64,000 bases of DNA from UBA1429 sp964482225 (GCA_964482225.1 CAYZWT010000016.1:25964-89963), one strand, 5' to 3'. Shown: positions 48,023-56,073, numbered from the stretch's first letter. Numbers and translations are program-made. Notes: a model not told the origin generated them from the sequence alone.

Positions 48023-49030
48023 ATGCTGACAATGGTACCCTCTCGTCAACGCTGGCTGCGCACCGTGTCGCTGAGCTTGTTGATCTTGCTGGCCCTGTCG
48101 TGGCTGCCCGCCCGCAGCATGGCCTGGTCGCCCGGGGTCGTGCAGATCATCAACAAGAACGGCGTCGTCATGGGCACGGCCACCTTTACGCCCACCGCTT
48201 TTGGGCAGACGCAGGTTGATGTGCGCGTCCAGGGGTTCAACCCGATCGGCGGCGACCATGCGCTGGTCATCACACAGGTCGGCTATTGCGCACCGCCCGA
48301 CTTTCGGCGCTTTGCCGGGGCGGTGGTGCTGGAGCTGCCCTCGGTCCAGTTCTACCCGGATGGGAGCGCCGAATACCGTCGCACCGTCACCATTCCTTCG
48401 AGCGCGTTCAACGGCACCGATGGCAGCGCGCTGCTGCTGCACGCCGATACCCATCTGGGCAGCGACGTGATCGCTTGCGGGGTGATCGTGCCCACCACCA
48501 AGCCGCCCGTCTCTTACCCGCCGACAACGCCCACACCCACGACACCGGCCCCTCCGGCGTATAGCTGCCCCGCGACACCGCCTGCCGTGGCAACCACGAC
48601 GGTCGTGGCGCCCGCCGGGCTCAAGCTGCGCACCGGCGCCGGGCTGACCTATGCCGTGATCCTGACCCTCAACAACGGCGAGACGGTCTACCCCATGTCG
48701 GACCTTGTGACCAACCAGGGCATCTCATGGGTCAAGGTACGGGTGTTCCGAGGGGGAGTCTGCTACGAAGGCTGGGTGTCTGCAACCTACCTGGCGCGCT
48801 GGGCCGGCACCACGCCCGCCTCTGGCGAGTGGCGGGTGACCGCCAGCGCCGGGTTGCGGCTGCGCTCGGGCCCCGGCACAGGCTATGCGATCATGCGCAT
48901 CGTGCCTCTGGGCACACGCCTGGGGTACACGGGAGTCGAGCAAGCCGGCGGCGGCTATGTCTGGGTCAAGGTGCGGATCAATGGCGTCGAGCTCTGGGCC
49001 GCCAAGGACTATTTGGAGCGCATCAGCTAG
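48023..49030 (+). CDS. Secreted protein: degenerate Cu/Zn-SOD-like domain plus two SH3 domains
   Basis: A 335-residue protein with AAAGGAG before ATG 48023 and a signal peptide of about 35 residues ending near ARSMA. Residues about 40-155 follow the order of a Cu/Zn superoxide dismutase: VDVRVQGFNPIGGDHALVI, VGYCAPPDF, YPDGSAEY, LLLHADTHLG and ending VIACGVI, with the two Cys that form the SOD disulfide. The copper-binding H-x-H of SOD is replaced (ALVIT), so superoxide dismutation is unlikely. A Thr/Pro-rich linker (about 158-180) leads to two SH3b domains with AGLKLRTG and AGLRLRSG. The protein is probably surface-associated. The domain pairing is unusual. Confidence 0.75.
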   Translation: MLTMVPSRQRWLRTVSLSLLILLALSWLPARSMAWSPGVVQIINKNGVVMGTATFTPTAFGQTQVDVRVQGFNPIGGDHALVITQVGYCAPPDFRRFAGAVVLELPSVQFYPDGSAEYRRTVTIPSSAFNGTDGSALLLHADTHLGSDVIACGVIVPTTKPPVSYPPTTPTPTTPAPPAYSCPATPPAVATTTVVAPAGLKLRTGAGLTYAVILTLNNGETVYPMSDLVTNQGISWVKVRVFRGGVCYEGWVSATYLARWAGTTPASGEWRVTASAGLRLRSGPGTGYAIMRIVPLGTRLGYTGVEQAGGGYVWVKVRINGVELWAAKDYLERIS

Positions 49031-49065
49031 CCTGCGGGCCAACTAGCCCTGGCACAGGCAGATCG

Positions 49066-49112
49066 CGGTCGTTAGGGCGGGCGCCAACCGCCCTAGCGAC
49101 CGTGTGTGTTTT
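49066..49112 (+). terminator. Terminator of the SOD-like/SH3 gene
   Basis: 15-bp stem (49066-49080 with 49088-49102) with one G-U pair, 7-base loop and TGTGTGTTTT tail. Confidence 0.8.
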
Positions 49113-49223
49113 CGGCGCCCCCCTACCCTCTGCTATCTCTCTCGATGGGCGCTCGCGCTGCTCTGAGAGCGCGTCATGGAGCGCAAGTTGTATCAGTTCA
49201 ACCTTCTGCCTGGAGCAACCCGC

Positions 49224-49754
49224 ATGAGCGCTCACCAGATCGGCGCCTTGTTCCTGATCCTGCTGGGGTATCTGAGCGGCTCGGTGTCCTTTGCGTATCT
49301 GGCCGGGCGCCTGCGCAAGATTGACCTGCGCCAGTATGGCGGCGGCAAGCTCAGCGGGTCGAATGTATACCATCAGGTGGGGCTGGGCGGCATGGTGCTG
49401 GTGGGGATCCTGGATATCGCCAAGGCCGCCGCGCCGAGCTGGCTCTGCCTCAAGCTGGGCTATGCCCTCTGGGTGACCGTGCTGGCGGGGCGGCTGGCGC
49501 CCCACGCCGCAGCGGTTCCGGCGCTGGCAGGTTTCGTCGGCTTGCCCTTGTTCGCCATCGGCAGCCGCCAGCCCGAGGCGACGGTGTGGGGCTGCTGGGG
49601 CATGCTGGCGCTGGTGGTACTCAAACGGCTGGAGGGCAACCGGCGCCCCATCGCGGGGGATACCTGGCGGGTGCTCTTGCGCCGCCTCACCCTGGATCGG
49701 GATATCGCCGATTTCGAGACCTGGATCGGCCAGCGGCCCGGGGCAGAGGTGTAG
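49224..49754 (+). CDS. PlsY-like membrane protein lacking the catalytic core
   Basis: A 176-residue protein. ATG 49224 is chosen since MSAHQIGALFLILLGYLSGS is a normal PlsY start; a 16-residue longer frame from 49176 has a weak ribosome site. The first block SGSVSFAYLAGRLRKIDLR and the GSGN-like GGGKLSGSNVYHQVG motif correspond to glycerol-3-phosphate acyltransferase motif 1, followed by DIAKA. The next expected block, G-H-x2-P with G-G-K-G, is missing: the sequence goes directly from LGYALWVTV to RLAPHAAAVPALAG. KRLEGN near 150 matches the C-terminal R/N-L-x-G. It may be an inactive paralogue or a divergent acyltransferase. Confidence 0.7.
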   Translation: MSAHQIGALFLILLGYLSGSVSFAYLAGRLRKIDLRQYGGGKLSGSNVYHQVGLGGMVLVGILDIAKAAAPSWLCLKLGYALWVTVLAGRLAPHAAAVPALAGFVGLPLFAIGSRQPEATVWGCWGMLALVVLKRLEGNRRPIAGDTWRVLLRRLTLDRDIADFETWIGQRPGAEV

Positions 49755-49786
49755 GGCCGCCAGCCGACGACACAAACCCCTACGTT

Positions 49787-49821
49787 GCAACATGTTGCCA
49801 TTAATGGCAAGATATTGCCAT
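49787..49821. promoter_or_regulatory. Overlapping palindromes before abiEi (probable autoregulatory operators)
   Basis: GCAACATGTTGC (49787-49798) and TTGCCATTAATGGCAA (49795-49810) are perfect palindromes that overlap by four bases; a further half-site ATTGCCAT (49814-49821) runs into the start codon and is spaced 20 bp (two helical turns) from GTTGCCAT at 49794-49801. AbiEi antitoxins repress their own operon by binding inverted repeats, so these are likely operators. Confidence 0.65.
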
Positions 49822-50458
49822 GGAATTCACACAACTGCTCGAGATCGTGGGAGATGAGCCGGTTTTCGGGTCGGCGTTGTTGCTGGCCGGGGATGTGGAT
49901 GCCGCCAATGTGCGGCGCCAGCTCTCGCGCTGGACCGCCGCCGGATGGCTCTACCAGTTGCGGCGCGGCGTATATGCCCTGGCGCCGCCCTATCAGCGGC
50001 ACAAACCCCATCCTTTTGTGATCGCAAATGCCCTGGTACGCGCCTCTTATGTCAGTCTACAATCGGCCCTGGCCTATGAGGGCATGATCCCCGAGTACAC
50101 ACCGGTAACCACCAGCGTTACCACGGGACGACCGGGCCTCTGGCGCACCCCTCTGGGCGATTTCGCTTATCGCCATATCAAGACTAGCTGGCTGCATGGC
50201 TATCGCAGGATAGAGGTGGCCGCAAGGCAACATGCCTGGGTGGCGCGCCCCGAAAAGGCGCTCCTAGACCTGGTATATCTGCAAACGGCAGGTGATGCAC
50301 CCGCCTACCTGGCCGAGCTGCGCCTTCAGGCGATGGAGCGAGTTGATTGGGATCAACTGGAGCGCCTGGCCGAGGCCAGCGGGAGCGCCAAACTGGCGCG
50401 CGCGACAGAACGGCTGGCGACCCTGGCCCGCGAACAAAGCGAATACGAGAAGCTATGA
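49820..50458 (+). CDS. abiEi: AbiEi-like type IV antitoxin / transcriptional repressor
   Basis: A 212-residue protein. An N-terminal winged-helix (about 10-60) with VRRQLSRWTAAGWLYQLRRGVYAL matches the AbiEi_4-type wing, followed by the antitoxin core with SLQSALAYEGMIPEY and ARPEKALLDLVYL near residue 145. It has no obvious Shine-Dalgarno; the ATG sits inside the operator palindromes. Known AbiEi proteins neutralise AbiEii indirectly and autorepress the operon. The stop codon overlaps the toxin start (ATGA), the classical coupled arrangement. A stand-alone regulator is the only alternative. Confidence 0.82.
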   Translation: MEFTQLLEIVGDEPVFGSALLLAGDVDAANVRRQLSRWTAAGWLYQLRRGVYALAPPYQRHKPHPFVIANALVRASYVSLQSALAYEGMIPEYTPVTTSVTTGRPGLWRTPLGDFAYRHIKTSWLHGYRRIEVAARQHAWVARPEKALLDLVYLQTAGDAPAYLAELRLQAMERVDWDQLERLAEASGSAKLARATERLATLAREQSEYEKL

Positions 50459-51264
50459 GAGAACATCTGTCCGCCCTGGTGCGAGAAGCCGCTGCCCCAG
50501 CCCAGGGCCTGAACGTGGCCCGCGAGTACTTGCAGGCCCGCATCCTGGCCGGGCTACAGCGTGCGGGCGCCATGCTGCCATTGGCTTTTCACGGCGGCAC
50601 GGCGCTGCGCTTTTTGTATCGGACGCCGCGCTACTCGGAGGATCTGGATTTTGCGCTGGAACGCGCACACCAGGACTATGACCTGCGCGCATGGTTGCAG
50701 AACGTTCGGAACGAGTTTGTGGCGGAGGGGTACGCCATCGAGGCGCAATTGCATGAACGCGCCATCGTGCACAGCGCCTGGATTCGCTTTCGCGGGCTGC
50801 CATACGAATTGGGCCTTGCGCCGCACAGAGGGCAGGTGCTGGCAATCAAGCTGGAAGTGGACACACGCCCTCCTGCCGGCGCTGGACTGGCCACTACAGT
50901 GGTGCGTCGCCATGTGATCCTGCATCTGCAGCACCACGACCGAGAGACGCTTTTAGCAGGCAAGCTGCACGCTGTGCTGCAACGGCCCTATCTCAAGGGT
51001 CGTGACCTGTACGATCTGCTCTGGTATCTCAGCGACCCGGATTGGCCCGCGCCTAACCTGACTATGCTCAACAATGCCCTGGCCCAGACCGATTGGCCGG
51101 GCGCGCCGTTGGTCGAGGATAGCTGGCGCGCGGTGGTGCGCCAACGCCTGCAGGGGATTGACTGGCGCCAGGCCCAGGCTGACGTGCAGCCCTTTTTGGA
51201 GCAGAGCGCCGAGGCGGCGCTCCTTCGTCCCGAGACGTTCGACCAATTGCTGGTGGACCGCTAG
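50455..51264 (+). CDS. abiEii: AbiEii-like nucleotidyltransferase toxin
   Basis: A 269-residue protein starting at the ATG that overlaps the antitoxin stop. The nucleotidyltransferase motif LAFHGGTALRFLYRTPRYSEDLDFAL (about 42-68) has the G-G-T and S-x-D-x-D elements of the AbiEii/DUF1814 fold; a VLAIKLEVDTRP strand near 130 supplies the third acidic residue and KLHAVLQRPYLKGRDLYDL near 175-195 the conserved Lys and Arg-Asp-x2-Asp block. Toxins of this family modify tRNA or use GTP and cause reversible growth arrest in phage defence. No frame damage, so it is probably active. Confidence 0.88.
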   Translation: MREHLSALVREAAAPAQGLNVAREYLQARILAGLQRAGAMLPLAFHGGTALRFLYRTPRYSEDLDFALERAHQDYDLRAWLQNVRNEFVAEGYAIEAQLHERAIVHSAWIRFRGLPYELGLAPHRGQVLAIKLEVDTRPPAGAGLATTVVRRHVILHLQHHDRETLLAGKLHAVLQRPYLKGRDLYDLLWYLSDPDWPAPNLTMLNNALAQTDWPGAPLVEDSWRAVVRQRLQGIDWRQAQADVQPFLEQSAEAALLRPETFDQLLVDR

Positions 51265-51447
51265 GCCACCAAAGGCGCTGAGCACTCGTATGCGTGACGG
51301 AATGCTCTTCCCTTTTCGCGGGAAAAAGGAGGGGCAGGGGCCCATGCTGAGGCGGGAAAGGGGAGAGAGGGCCCAAGGTTGGGACAAAGCGAGATATCAC
51401 AAGGGTTATCCCCAAAATGGGTTCGTTTGGCAAAAAACAGTTCATGA

Positions 51448-52089
51448 TCATTCTGAGCCAGGATCAGAATCGAGACAGGCCCTGCTATGCCGAGAGAGGC
51501 GGCCACGGAGGCGCTGCATGCGCTCCAGTTGAGCGAGGGAGCGGATGATCTGACGCTCAATGGTAACGATATAGCGGGCGAAACGCTCTGCATTGGCAAG
51601 GGAGGGGATGGCGCCCTGGGCCTCGCGGATGGCGGCGGTGCGCTGGGCGCGCTCATCGGCGGCATCGGGCCGGGCAGCGAGAGAAGGGGAGGTCTGGCCA
51701 ATGCGAGGGGCCTGGAGGATGCGAAAGAAAGCCTGGGTGCTGGCCTGATATTCGTCGCGGGACTCGGACTCGCTGGCAGAGGCGGCGGTCTCGGCGCGCA
51801 GGGCGCGGGCGAGGCGCCAATAGCTGATGGCGATCTGCTCGACGAGGAGCTCCTCCAGGGCGGAGCCGGGATCGAGCTCGACGCGCAGGTCAACCAGGAG
51901 AGAGCGGAACTCGTCGGGCGATTCGGACTCGAGAAAGCCGGGCACCAGACTTCTGGAAAGGATGCCATGGGAGAGGGCGTTGTAGCGACTGACAGCCTTG
52001 CCGGCGTCGGTGCGGGGGCCGGTGGAGCGGCGGGCGTTGCGGAGGTTGGCCTCGCGTTGCTTGCGGCTGACGATCTTGGATCGGGTCAT
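51448..52089 (-). CDS. STGP-motif protein (N-terminal STGPRTxxGK family), unknown function
   Basis: A 213-residue protein; ATG 52089 follows AAGGAG by eight bases, preferred over the longer frame. The N-terminus reads RKQREANLRNARRSTGPRTD followed by AGKAVSRYNALSHGI, a motif (N-A-x2-S-T-G-P-x-T-x2-G-K-x5-N-A-x2-H-G) that I have seen in many short uncharacterised proteins of planctomycetes, acidobacteria and Chloroflexota, often multicopy. The rest is helical and Arg/Glu-rich (ISYWRLARALRAETA, RFARYIVTIERQIIRSLAQL) and may bind nucleic acid, which is inference. Its promoter contains an SOS-box-like palindrome. The 51265-51447 gap on its 3' side has only small hairpins (about 51309-51327). Confidence 0.7.
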   Translation of the reverse strand: MTRSKIVSRKQREANLRNARRSTGPRTDAGKAVSRYNALSHGILSRSLVPGFLESESPDEFRSLLVDLRVELDPGSALEELLVEQIAISYWRLARALRAETAASASESESRDEYQASTQAFFRILQAPRIGQTSPSLAARPDAADERAQRTAAIREAQGAIPSLANAERFARYIVTIERQIIRSLAQLERMQRLRGRLSRHSRACLDSDPGSE

Positions 52090-52170
52090 GGCGAAGCTCC
52101 TTGGCGGGAATGGACAGACCATGGGGAAAGAGAGCGACGGGCGACGGATGGGTCAGTTGCTGATGGAGAC

Positions 52171-52199
52171 AGTATAGCACATTTGTTCTATTTGTGCAA
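52171..52199 (-). promoter_or_regulatory. Promoter with embedded LexA-like palindrome for the STGP gene
   Basis: Minus strand: TTGCAC (52194-52199), 17 bp, TATACT (52171-52176). The spacer and -10 are covered by an 18-bp imperfect palindrome (52174-52191) with core GAAC-AAAT-GTGC, one mismatch from the GAAC-N4-GTTC box recognised by Gram-positive LexA. A repressor bound here would block the polymerase directly. Confidence 0.55.
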
Positions 52200-52345
52200 G
52201 GGGTTTTGGGACGAAATTGCGAAGAGAAGGGATGTGGAGGGAAGAAAGGCGTAAGGGGAGTGGGTGAAGGACAAGAGCCATGCTTGCGCATTCCGGGCGC
52301 TGGCCGGGCACACACGAGACATTGGCGTAGTCTCGGCAAGCGCCG

Positions 52346-53854
52346 CTATTCTTGGGCACTCCACCTTACGAAGCTCTCGGTAACAACACAGTCCTTCACC
52401 CGCAGCTCAACTGCGGATCCGGGAGCAAGCGCCAGTAGTGCTTGGCGCAGATCATCGAGACTGCCAGTCAGAGTCCCCTTGACAACCCTGGTCATTGGAC
52501 CAACCGAGATATCGCGACCAAAGAGAGCGATGTAGCTCTCTTCGCTCTGCTCTTTGAACGTGACCGGCCCCATATCCTGAAGTACCCGCGCCAATCCTGC
52601 TGGATCGCTGACGACAACGTTGAGCGTCCCAGACCCCCCGTTGCGGACTGTCTTCCCCGTCTCGATGATCTCTATCAGCTCATGGATGCTCTCTGCGTCC
52701 TCACGGGATATCCCCTCGGGCGGAATGCGAAAACGCTCGCCCATTGCGCCCTGAATCTGACATAGGTCCTGAACCAGCTCTACGAAGAATGGGTCGGGTC
52801 GAAAGCCAGATTCTGGGTCATAGGCGAACTGAAAAGGACTATCGGGTGCTTCAGCGAAAGTGACGGACAGCCGGCCACCTTCCGAGAGGCACTGGAGCAG
52901 CCCCATTAGCTCCTTGGTGAGAGAGACGTTGTGCCCATACTCGCCCGGGTTGTGCCCAAAGTGGATCTTGAGTGTGTGAGCAGATCGGCTCATCTCAAGC
53001 TTGACCCAAAGCGGATACGACTGGTGAGTGTTCGACAGCAAGGCTGTATCGGTTCCTGCCCGTACGACATGCAGATCAAGATAAGGTAGTGTGGCACGGG
53101 TACCCTGAGTACCTATGGCATCCAGCGTTGCCCAGAGCGATCTATCGGACTCCCGCGGGCTTACTGCGACATAGACCTTGTCCGGGTCTATGGTCCCAAC
53201 CCAGGGCTCCCACCATTCAGAGACTACAACGCCCTCAATGACGGTTGAGTCAAAGCTGGCAGGCTGGCCATCTCGGACAAAGCTCTGCAAGGCATCGTGT
53301 GCGCGATCGCCTTCAGGTCCCGGCTCGAAGCTGAAATTGATCTTTATCTCCAGAGGGCGACCTTTGGCTATGGTTGAATAGAGGTAGGCCCCCAAAGAAA
53401 CCCTGAGCTTCTCCAGGCCAACAGAGTTCGAAGTATTGTCGCAGGGAATCCAGACGGTCACCGTCCTCTGGTCGCGCCAGCCAGCACGACGGGCATCCAG
53501 ATCTGACAGCGCCTTCCTTGCCAGGATCCAGCGGCCCTCGTCACGCAGCACATCCCAGACGAGTAGAACCACAGGATAGGCGAACCCTTCCCAGTGTATG
53601 AGGTCCTTTACATCGAACCGGTAGCGCACGATGCGATCCGACTGTCTCTCCGCGAGGTTCGTGACGCTTTTTACCTGAAGGTAAAAGTTGACGCCGGTAG
53701 CGCGCTCCTGATAGTAGATGCTGTAGATGGCATCCTCGCCCACATCGACGGGCCTGGCCTCTGTCCAGCCTTCACGCGCAAAACACGCCTTGACCTGGGC
53801 GAGACTCACCTGCTCTTGCTGCTGCGCCGACGTAAATCGTTGTCCGTTGCCCAT
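52346..53854 (-). CDS. DUF4365-domain protein with long unknown C-terminal region
   Basis: A 502-residue protein; ATG 53854 follows GAGG by six bases. Residues 10-130 form a DUF4365 domain: EQVSLAQVKACFAREGW, the acidic DVGEDAIY (37-44), FYLQVKS (58-63) and FAYPVVLLVWDV. The Asp and the Q-V-K are the spacing of PD-(D/E)xK nucleases, so endonuclease activity is possible. Residues 140-500 have no family I recognise; they are beta-rich with IHFGHNPGEYGHNVSLTKEL near 325 and VVVSDPAGLARVLQDMG near 425. Base composition is visibly less GC-rich than its neighbours and codon use differs, suggesting transfer. It neighbours an AbiE pair, so phage defence is a fair hypothesis. Confidence 0.7.
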   Translation of the reverse strand: MGNGQRFTSAQQQEQVSLAQVKACFAREGWTEARPVDVGEDAIYSIYYQERATGVNFYLQVKSVTNLAERQSDRIVRYRFDVKDLIHWEGFAYPVVLLVWDVLRDEGRWILARKALSDLDARRAGWRDQRTVTVWIPCDNTSNSVGLEKLRVSLGAYLYSTIAKGRPLEIKINFSFEPGPEGDRAHDALQSFVRDGQPASFDSTVIEGVVVSEWWEPWVGTIDPDKVYVAVSPRESDRSLWATLDAIGTQGTRATLPYLDLHVVRAGTDTALLSNTHQSYPLWVKLEMSRSAHTLKIHFGHNPGEYGHNVSLTKELMGLLQCLSEGGRLSVTFAEAPDSPFQFAYDPESGFRPDPFFVELVQDLCQIQGAMGERFRIPPEGISREDAESIHELIEIIETGKTVRNGGSGTLNVVVSDPAGLARVLQDMGPVTFKEQSEESYIALFGRDISVGPMTRVVKGTLTGSLDDLRQALLALAPGSAVELRVKDCVVTESFVRWSAQE

Positions 53855-53937
53855 ATCAGACCTCATAATCTCGACACCTGAACGGTTGCCGGATCTGCCT
53901 TCGATCCCAGAATCAGCGTCGACTGTTGCCGCTTGCG

Positions 53938-54708
53938 CTACTCCCGCGCCCTGCGCGCCCGGCCCAGGACGATCCCGACCAACACCACCACCGCCCCCAC
54001 AGAAGCGAGCAGGTCAGTTACGATGCTTTCGGGCTGCGATCCAAGCGCAATGGTGATGCCCACAAAGGACCAGACGATCACCAGCGCATAGGCCACATCA
54101 TAGCGCCAGATGGCCGCCAGCAGCCCCAGCACGGTGGCGGCGGCGACCATCAGGGCGAACCAATACTGAGGGCCAAGCACGTTGCCGGGCAGATAGCCGT
54201 CAAAGCCAGAGCTGACCAGGGCCGCAGAGACGTTGGCGATGGTGGCCACCGAGATCCAACCTGTATAGATGCTGATGGGGAGGCGCACGGCCCAACGCTC
54301 GCCGGGCGTGGCGGCTGTGCGGCCAATGCCCAGGCGCTCATAGATGACGATCAGGGTGACCAGGATGCCCAGCATGATGGCCAAGGAGGGCCAGAGCAGC
54401 TCGGCGCCCCAGAAAAAGAGCCAGGCGGCGTTCAGCAGGGCATTGATCACGAACCAGGGGCCGAGCCGCCGGACGACCGTATCGGCCTCCGGCGTGCGGC
54501 GGGCTTGATAGATGGCCAGAGCGATCAGCCCGATATAGATGACGCCCCAGATGCTAAAGACATAGCCCGCCGGGGTGAACAGGGTCGGGTACTTGGCCGA
54601 GACGGCGGCGGTCCGTTGGCCCCCGACCAGCTCGGTGGCCGAGGCCAGGCCATTGGCCACGAGCATGACCAGTAGGGCGAGGATGTTGGCGATGCGCAGG
54701 GTCTTCAT
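53938..54708 (-). CDS. TspO/MBR-like tryptophan-rich sensory membrane protein
   Basis: A 256-residue integral membrane protein; ATG 54708 with AAAGGAG upstream is chosen over the long frame from 54825. About seven hydrophobic helices are visible. FTPAGYVFSIWGVIYIGL and the NALLNAAWLFFWG segment match the W- and N-rich pattern of TspO relatives, though the protein is larger than classical five-helix TspO (about 155) and probably belongs to the eukaryote-unlike long group. Known members bind porphyrins or sterol-like ligands. It is the last of a three-gene minus-strand operon with DUF1475 and DUF1295 genes, 34 bp after the former. Confidence 0.7.
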   Translation of the reverse strand: MKTLRIANILALLVMLVANGLASATELVGGQRTAAVSAKYPTLFTPAGYVFSIWGVIYIGLIALAIYQARRTPEADTVVRRLGPWFVINALLNAAWLFFWGAELLWPSLAIMLGILVTLIVIYERLGIGRTAATPGERWAVRLPISIYTGWISVATIANVSAALVSSGFDGYLPGNVLGPQYWFALMVAAATVLGLLAAIWRYDVAYALVIVWSFVGITIALGSQPESIVTDLLASVGAVVVLVGIVLGRARRARE

Positions 54709-54742
54709 GATTGCTCCTTTGGTGTGATACAGAGGCGTCGGC

Positions 54743-55114
54743 TCATCCCGCGCCGGGAGGGATGCTCCGATCCTTGGCGCGAGAGTTCGCATGGCGGGCG
54801 CCCAGCCAGAAGCGGGACCAGTCATTGTCGCAACGGTAGAGGGCCAGCAGCATGTACAGGGCGCCGGCCCAAAAGCCCAGGACCATCATCAGCGCGACCC
54901 ACAGCGCGGCCACGAGAGGCCGCGCCTCACGGTAGACGATCCAGATGGAAAAGAGGGCGAACCCGGCATAGAGATCCACCAGGGAAACGATGCCCCAGGG
55001 CATGCGGGTGAGCTGGCCGCCCTCGGCGCCAAAGTCGCCGACAGTAAAGCCATAGATCAGGACGGCGGTCATGGCCAGCAGGGCGAGCCAGGCGATCCCC
55101 TTGGCAACTCTCAT
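54743..55114 (-). CDS. DUF1475 family small membrane protein
   Basis: A 123-residue protein with three to four hydrophobic helices and AGGAGG before the ATG. The block MPWGIVSLVDLYAGFALFSIWIVYRE, then WVALMMVLGFWAGALYML, is characteristic of DUF1475, a family usually beside DUF1295 or fatty-acid-modifying genes. No charged catalytic residues stand out. It lies between the TspO-like gene and the DUF1295 gene, all on the minus strand with spacings of 34 and 51 bp, so one transcript is likely. Function unknown. Confidence 0.75.
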   Translation of the reverse strand: MRVAKGIAWLALLAMTAVLIYGFTVGDFGAEGGQLTRMPWGIVSLVDLYAGFALFSIWIVYREARPLVAALWVALMMVLGFWAGALYMLLALYRCDNDWSRFWLGARHANSRAKDRSIPPGAG

Positions 55115-55165
55115 GGCAAAGGCCTCCTCTATCTCAAAATGGCGAGCAGGGTGACGGTTCGTGCT

Positions 55166-55954
55166 CTAGCGGCGCTTTTTTGGTGGCAAGGGCACAAAGG
55201 CGCTGGTGCGCGCTATGTAATCAGCGTACTGGGGCTTGGTGGTGGAGAGGGTCTTTTCGAGCAGGGCCACCCCCGAGACCTTGAGCAGCAGGGCGGTCAT
55301 CAGCACGGGGGCGAACAGGGTCCACCAGGCGCCAGCGGCCAGGGCGATGAGATAATAGCCCCACCACTGGGCGGCGTCGCCGAAATAGTTGGGATGCCGG
55401 GTATAGCGCCAGACGCCGCGATCCAGCACGCGGCCCTTGTTGGCGGGATCGGCCCGAAAGCGGGCCAACTGCCAATCGCCCACGGCCTCGAAGAAAAAGC
55501 CGATGGCCCAGACAGCGACGCCCACGAAATCGAGCCAGATCAGGCGGGCCGGGGTGGGCGAGAGCTGGGCAGCCAGCAGGGGCGCCGAGATGACCCAGAG
55601 CAGCAGGCCCTGGAGGACAAAGACCTTGTAAAAGCTGCGCCACCACCAAGAGGGGCCGTTCTCCTGGCGCCACTTGGCGTAGCGAAAGTCCTCGGGCTTG
55701 CCCCAGTTGCGCCGTAGGATGTGCAGGGAGAGGCGCAGGCCCCAGATGGTGACGATGGCCAGGAGCAGCCCCTTGCGGGCCGGCGAGCCATCGGGGGTCA
55801 GGGCATGGTAGAGCCAGGCGCTGACGACAAAGCCCGCCCCCCAGAAAATGTCCACGATGCTGCTGTTCTTGAGGCGGACGCTGGCAGCCCAGATGAGCCA
55901 CATGTAGAGCAGGATGACGCCGCCGCCGGTGAGATAGGGGGCCCAGAATGCCAT
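55166..55954 (-). CDS. DUF1295 family membrane protein (steroid 5-alpha-reductase-like)
   Basis: A 262-residue protein of six to seven helices. The C-terminal block DRGVWRYTRHPNYFGDAAQWWG near residue 190 is the hallmark of DUF1295 and of the wider isoprenylcysteine methyltransferase/steroid-reductase superfamily, where the R-H-P-N-Y residues bind the cofactor. FRYAKWRQENG near 95 is also conserved. Such proteins are proposed NAD(P)H-dependent reductases or methyltransferases acting on lipids. It heads the operon with the DUF1475 and TspO-like genes; GGAGG lies five bases before the ATG. The substrate is unknown, a membrane lipid or carotenoid is likely. Confidence 0.8.
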   Translation of the reverse strand: MAFWAPYLTGGGVILLYMWLIWAASVRLKNSSIVDIFWGAGFVVSAWLYHALTPDGSPARKGLLLAIVTIWGLRLSLHILRRNWGKPEDFRYAKWRQENGPSWWWRSFYKVFVLQGLLLWVISAPLLAAQLSPTPARLIWLDFVGVAVWAIGFFFEAVGDWQLARFRADPANKGRVLDRGVWRYTRHPNYFGDAAQWWGYYLIALAAGAWWTLFAPVLMTALLLKVSGVALLEKTLSTTKPQYADYIARTSAFVPLPPKKRR

Positions 55955-56073
55955 TTTGCCTCCACGTTGCTGTGATGATGCAGGCCGCGGGGCCGCCGGA
56001 TTGCAGAGGGATACGACAATACGTCAAGAGTATACAGGAAGAGGGGGCGTTTGGCTATGGGGGACGGCGTTTA

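Noticed and set aside
49176..49223. Longer PlsY-like start at 49176
   Set aside because: The added 16 residues do not fit the family N-terminus and the ribosome site is weak.
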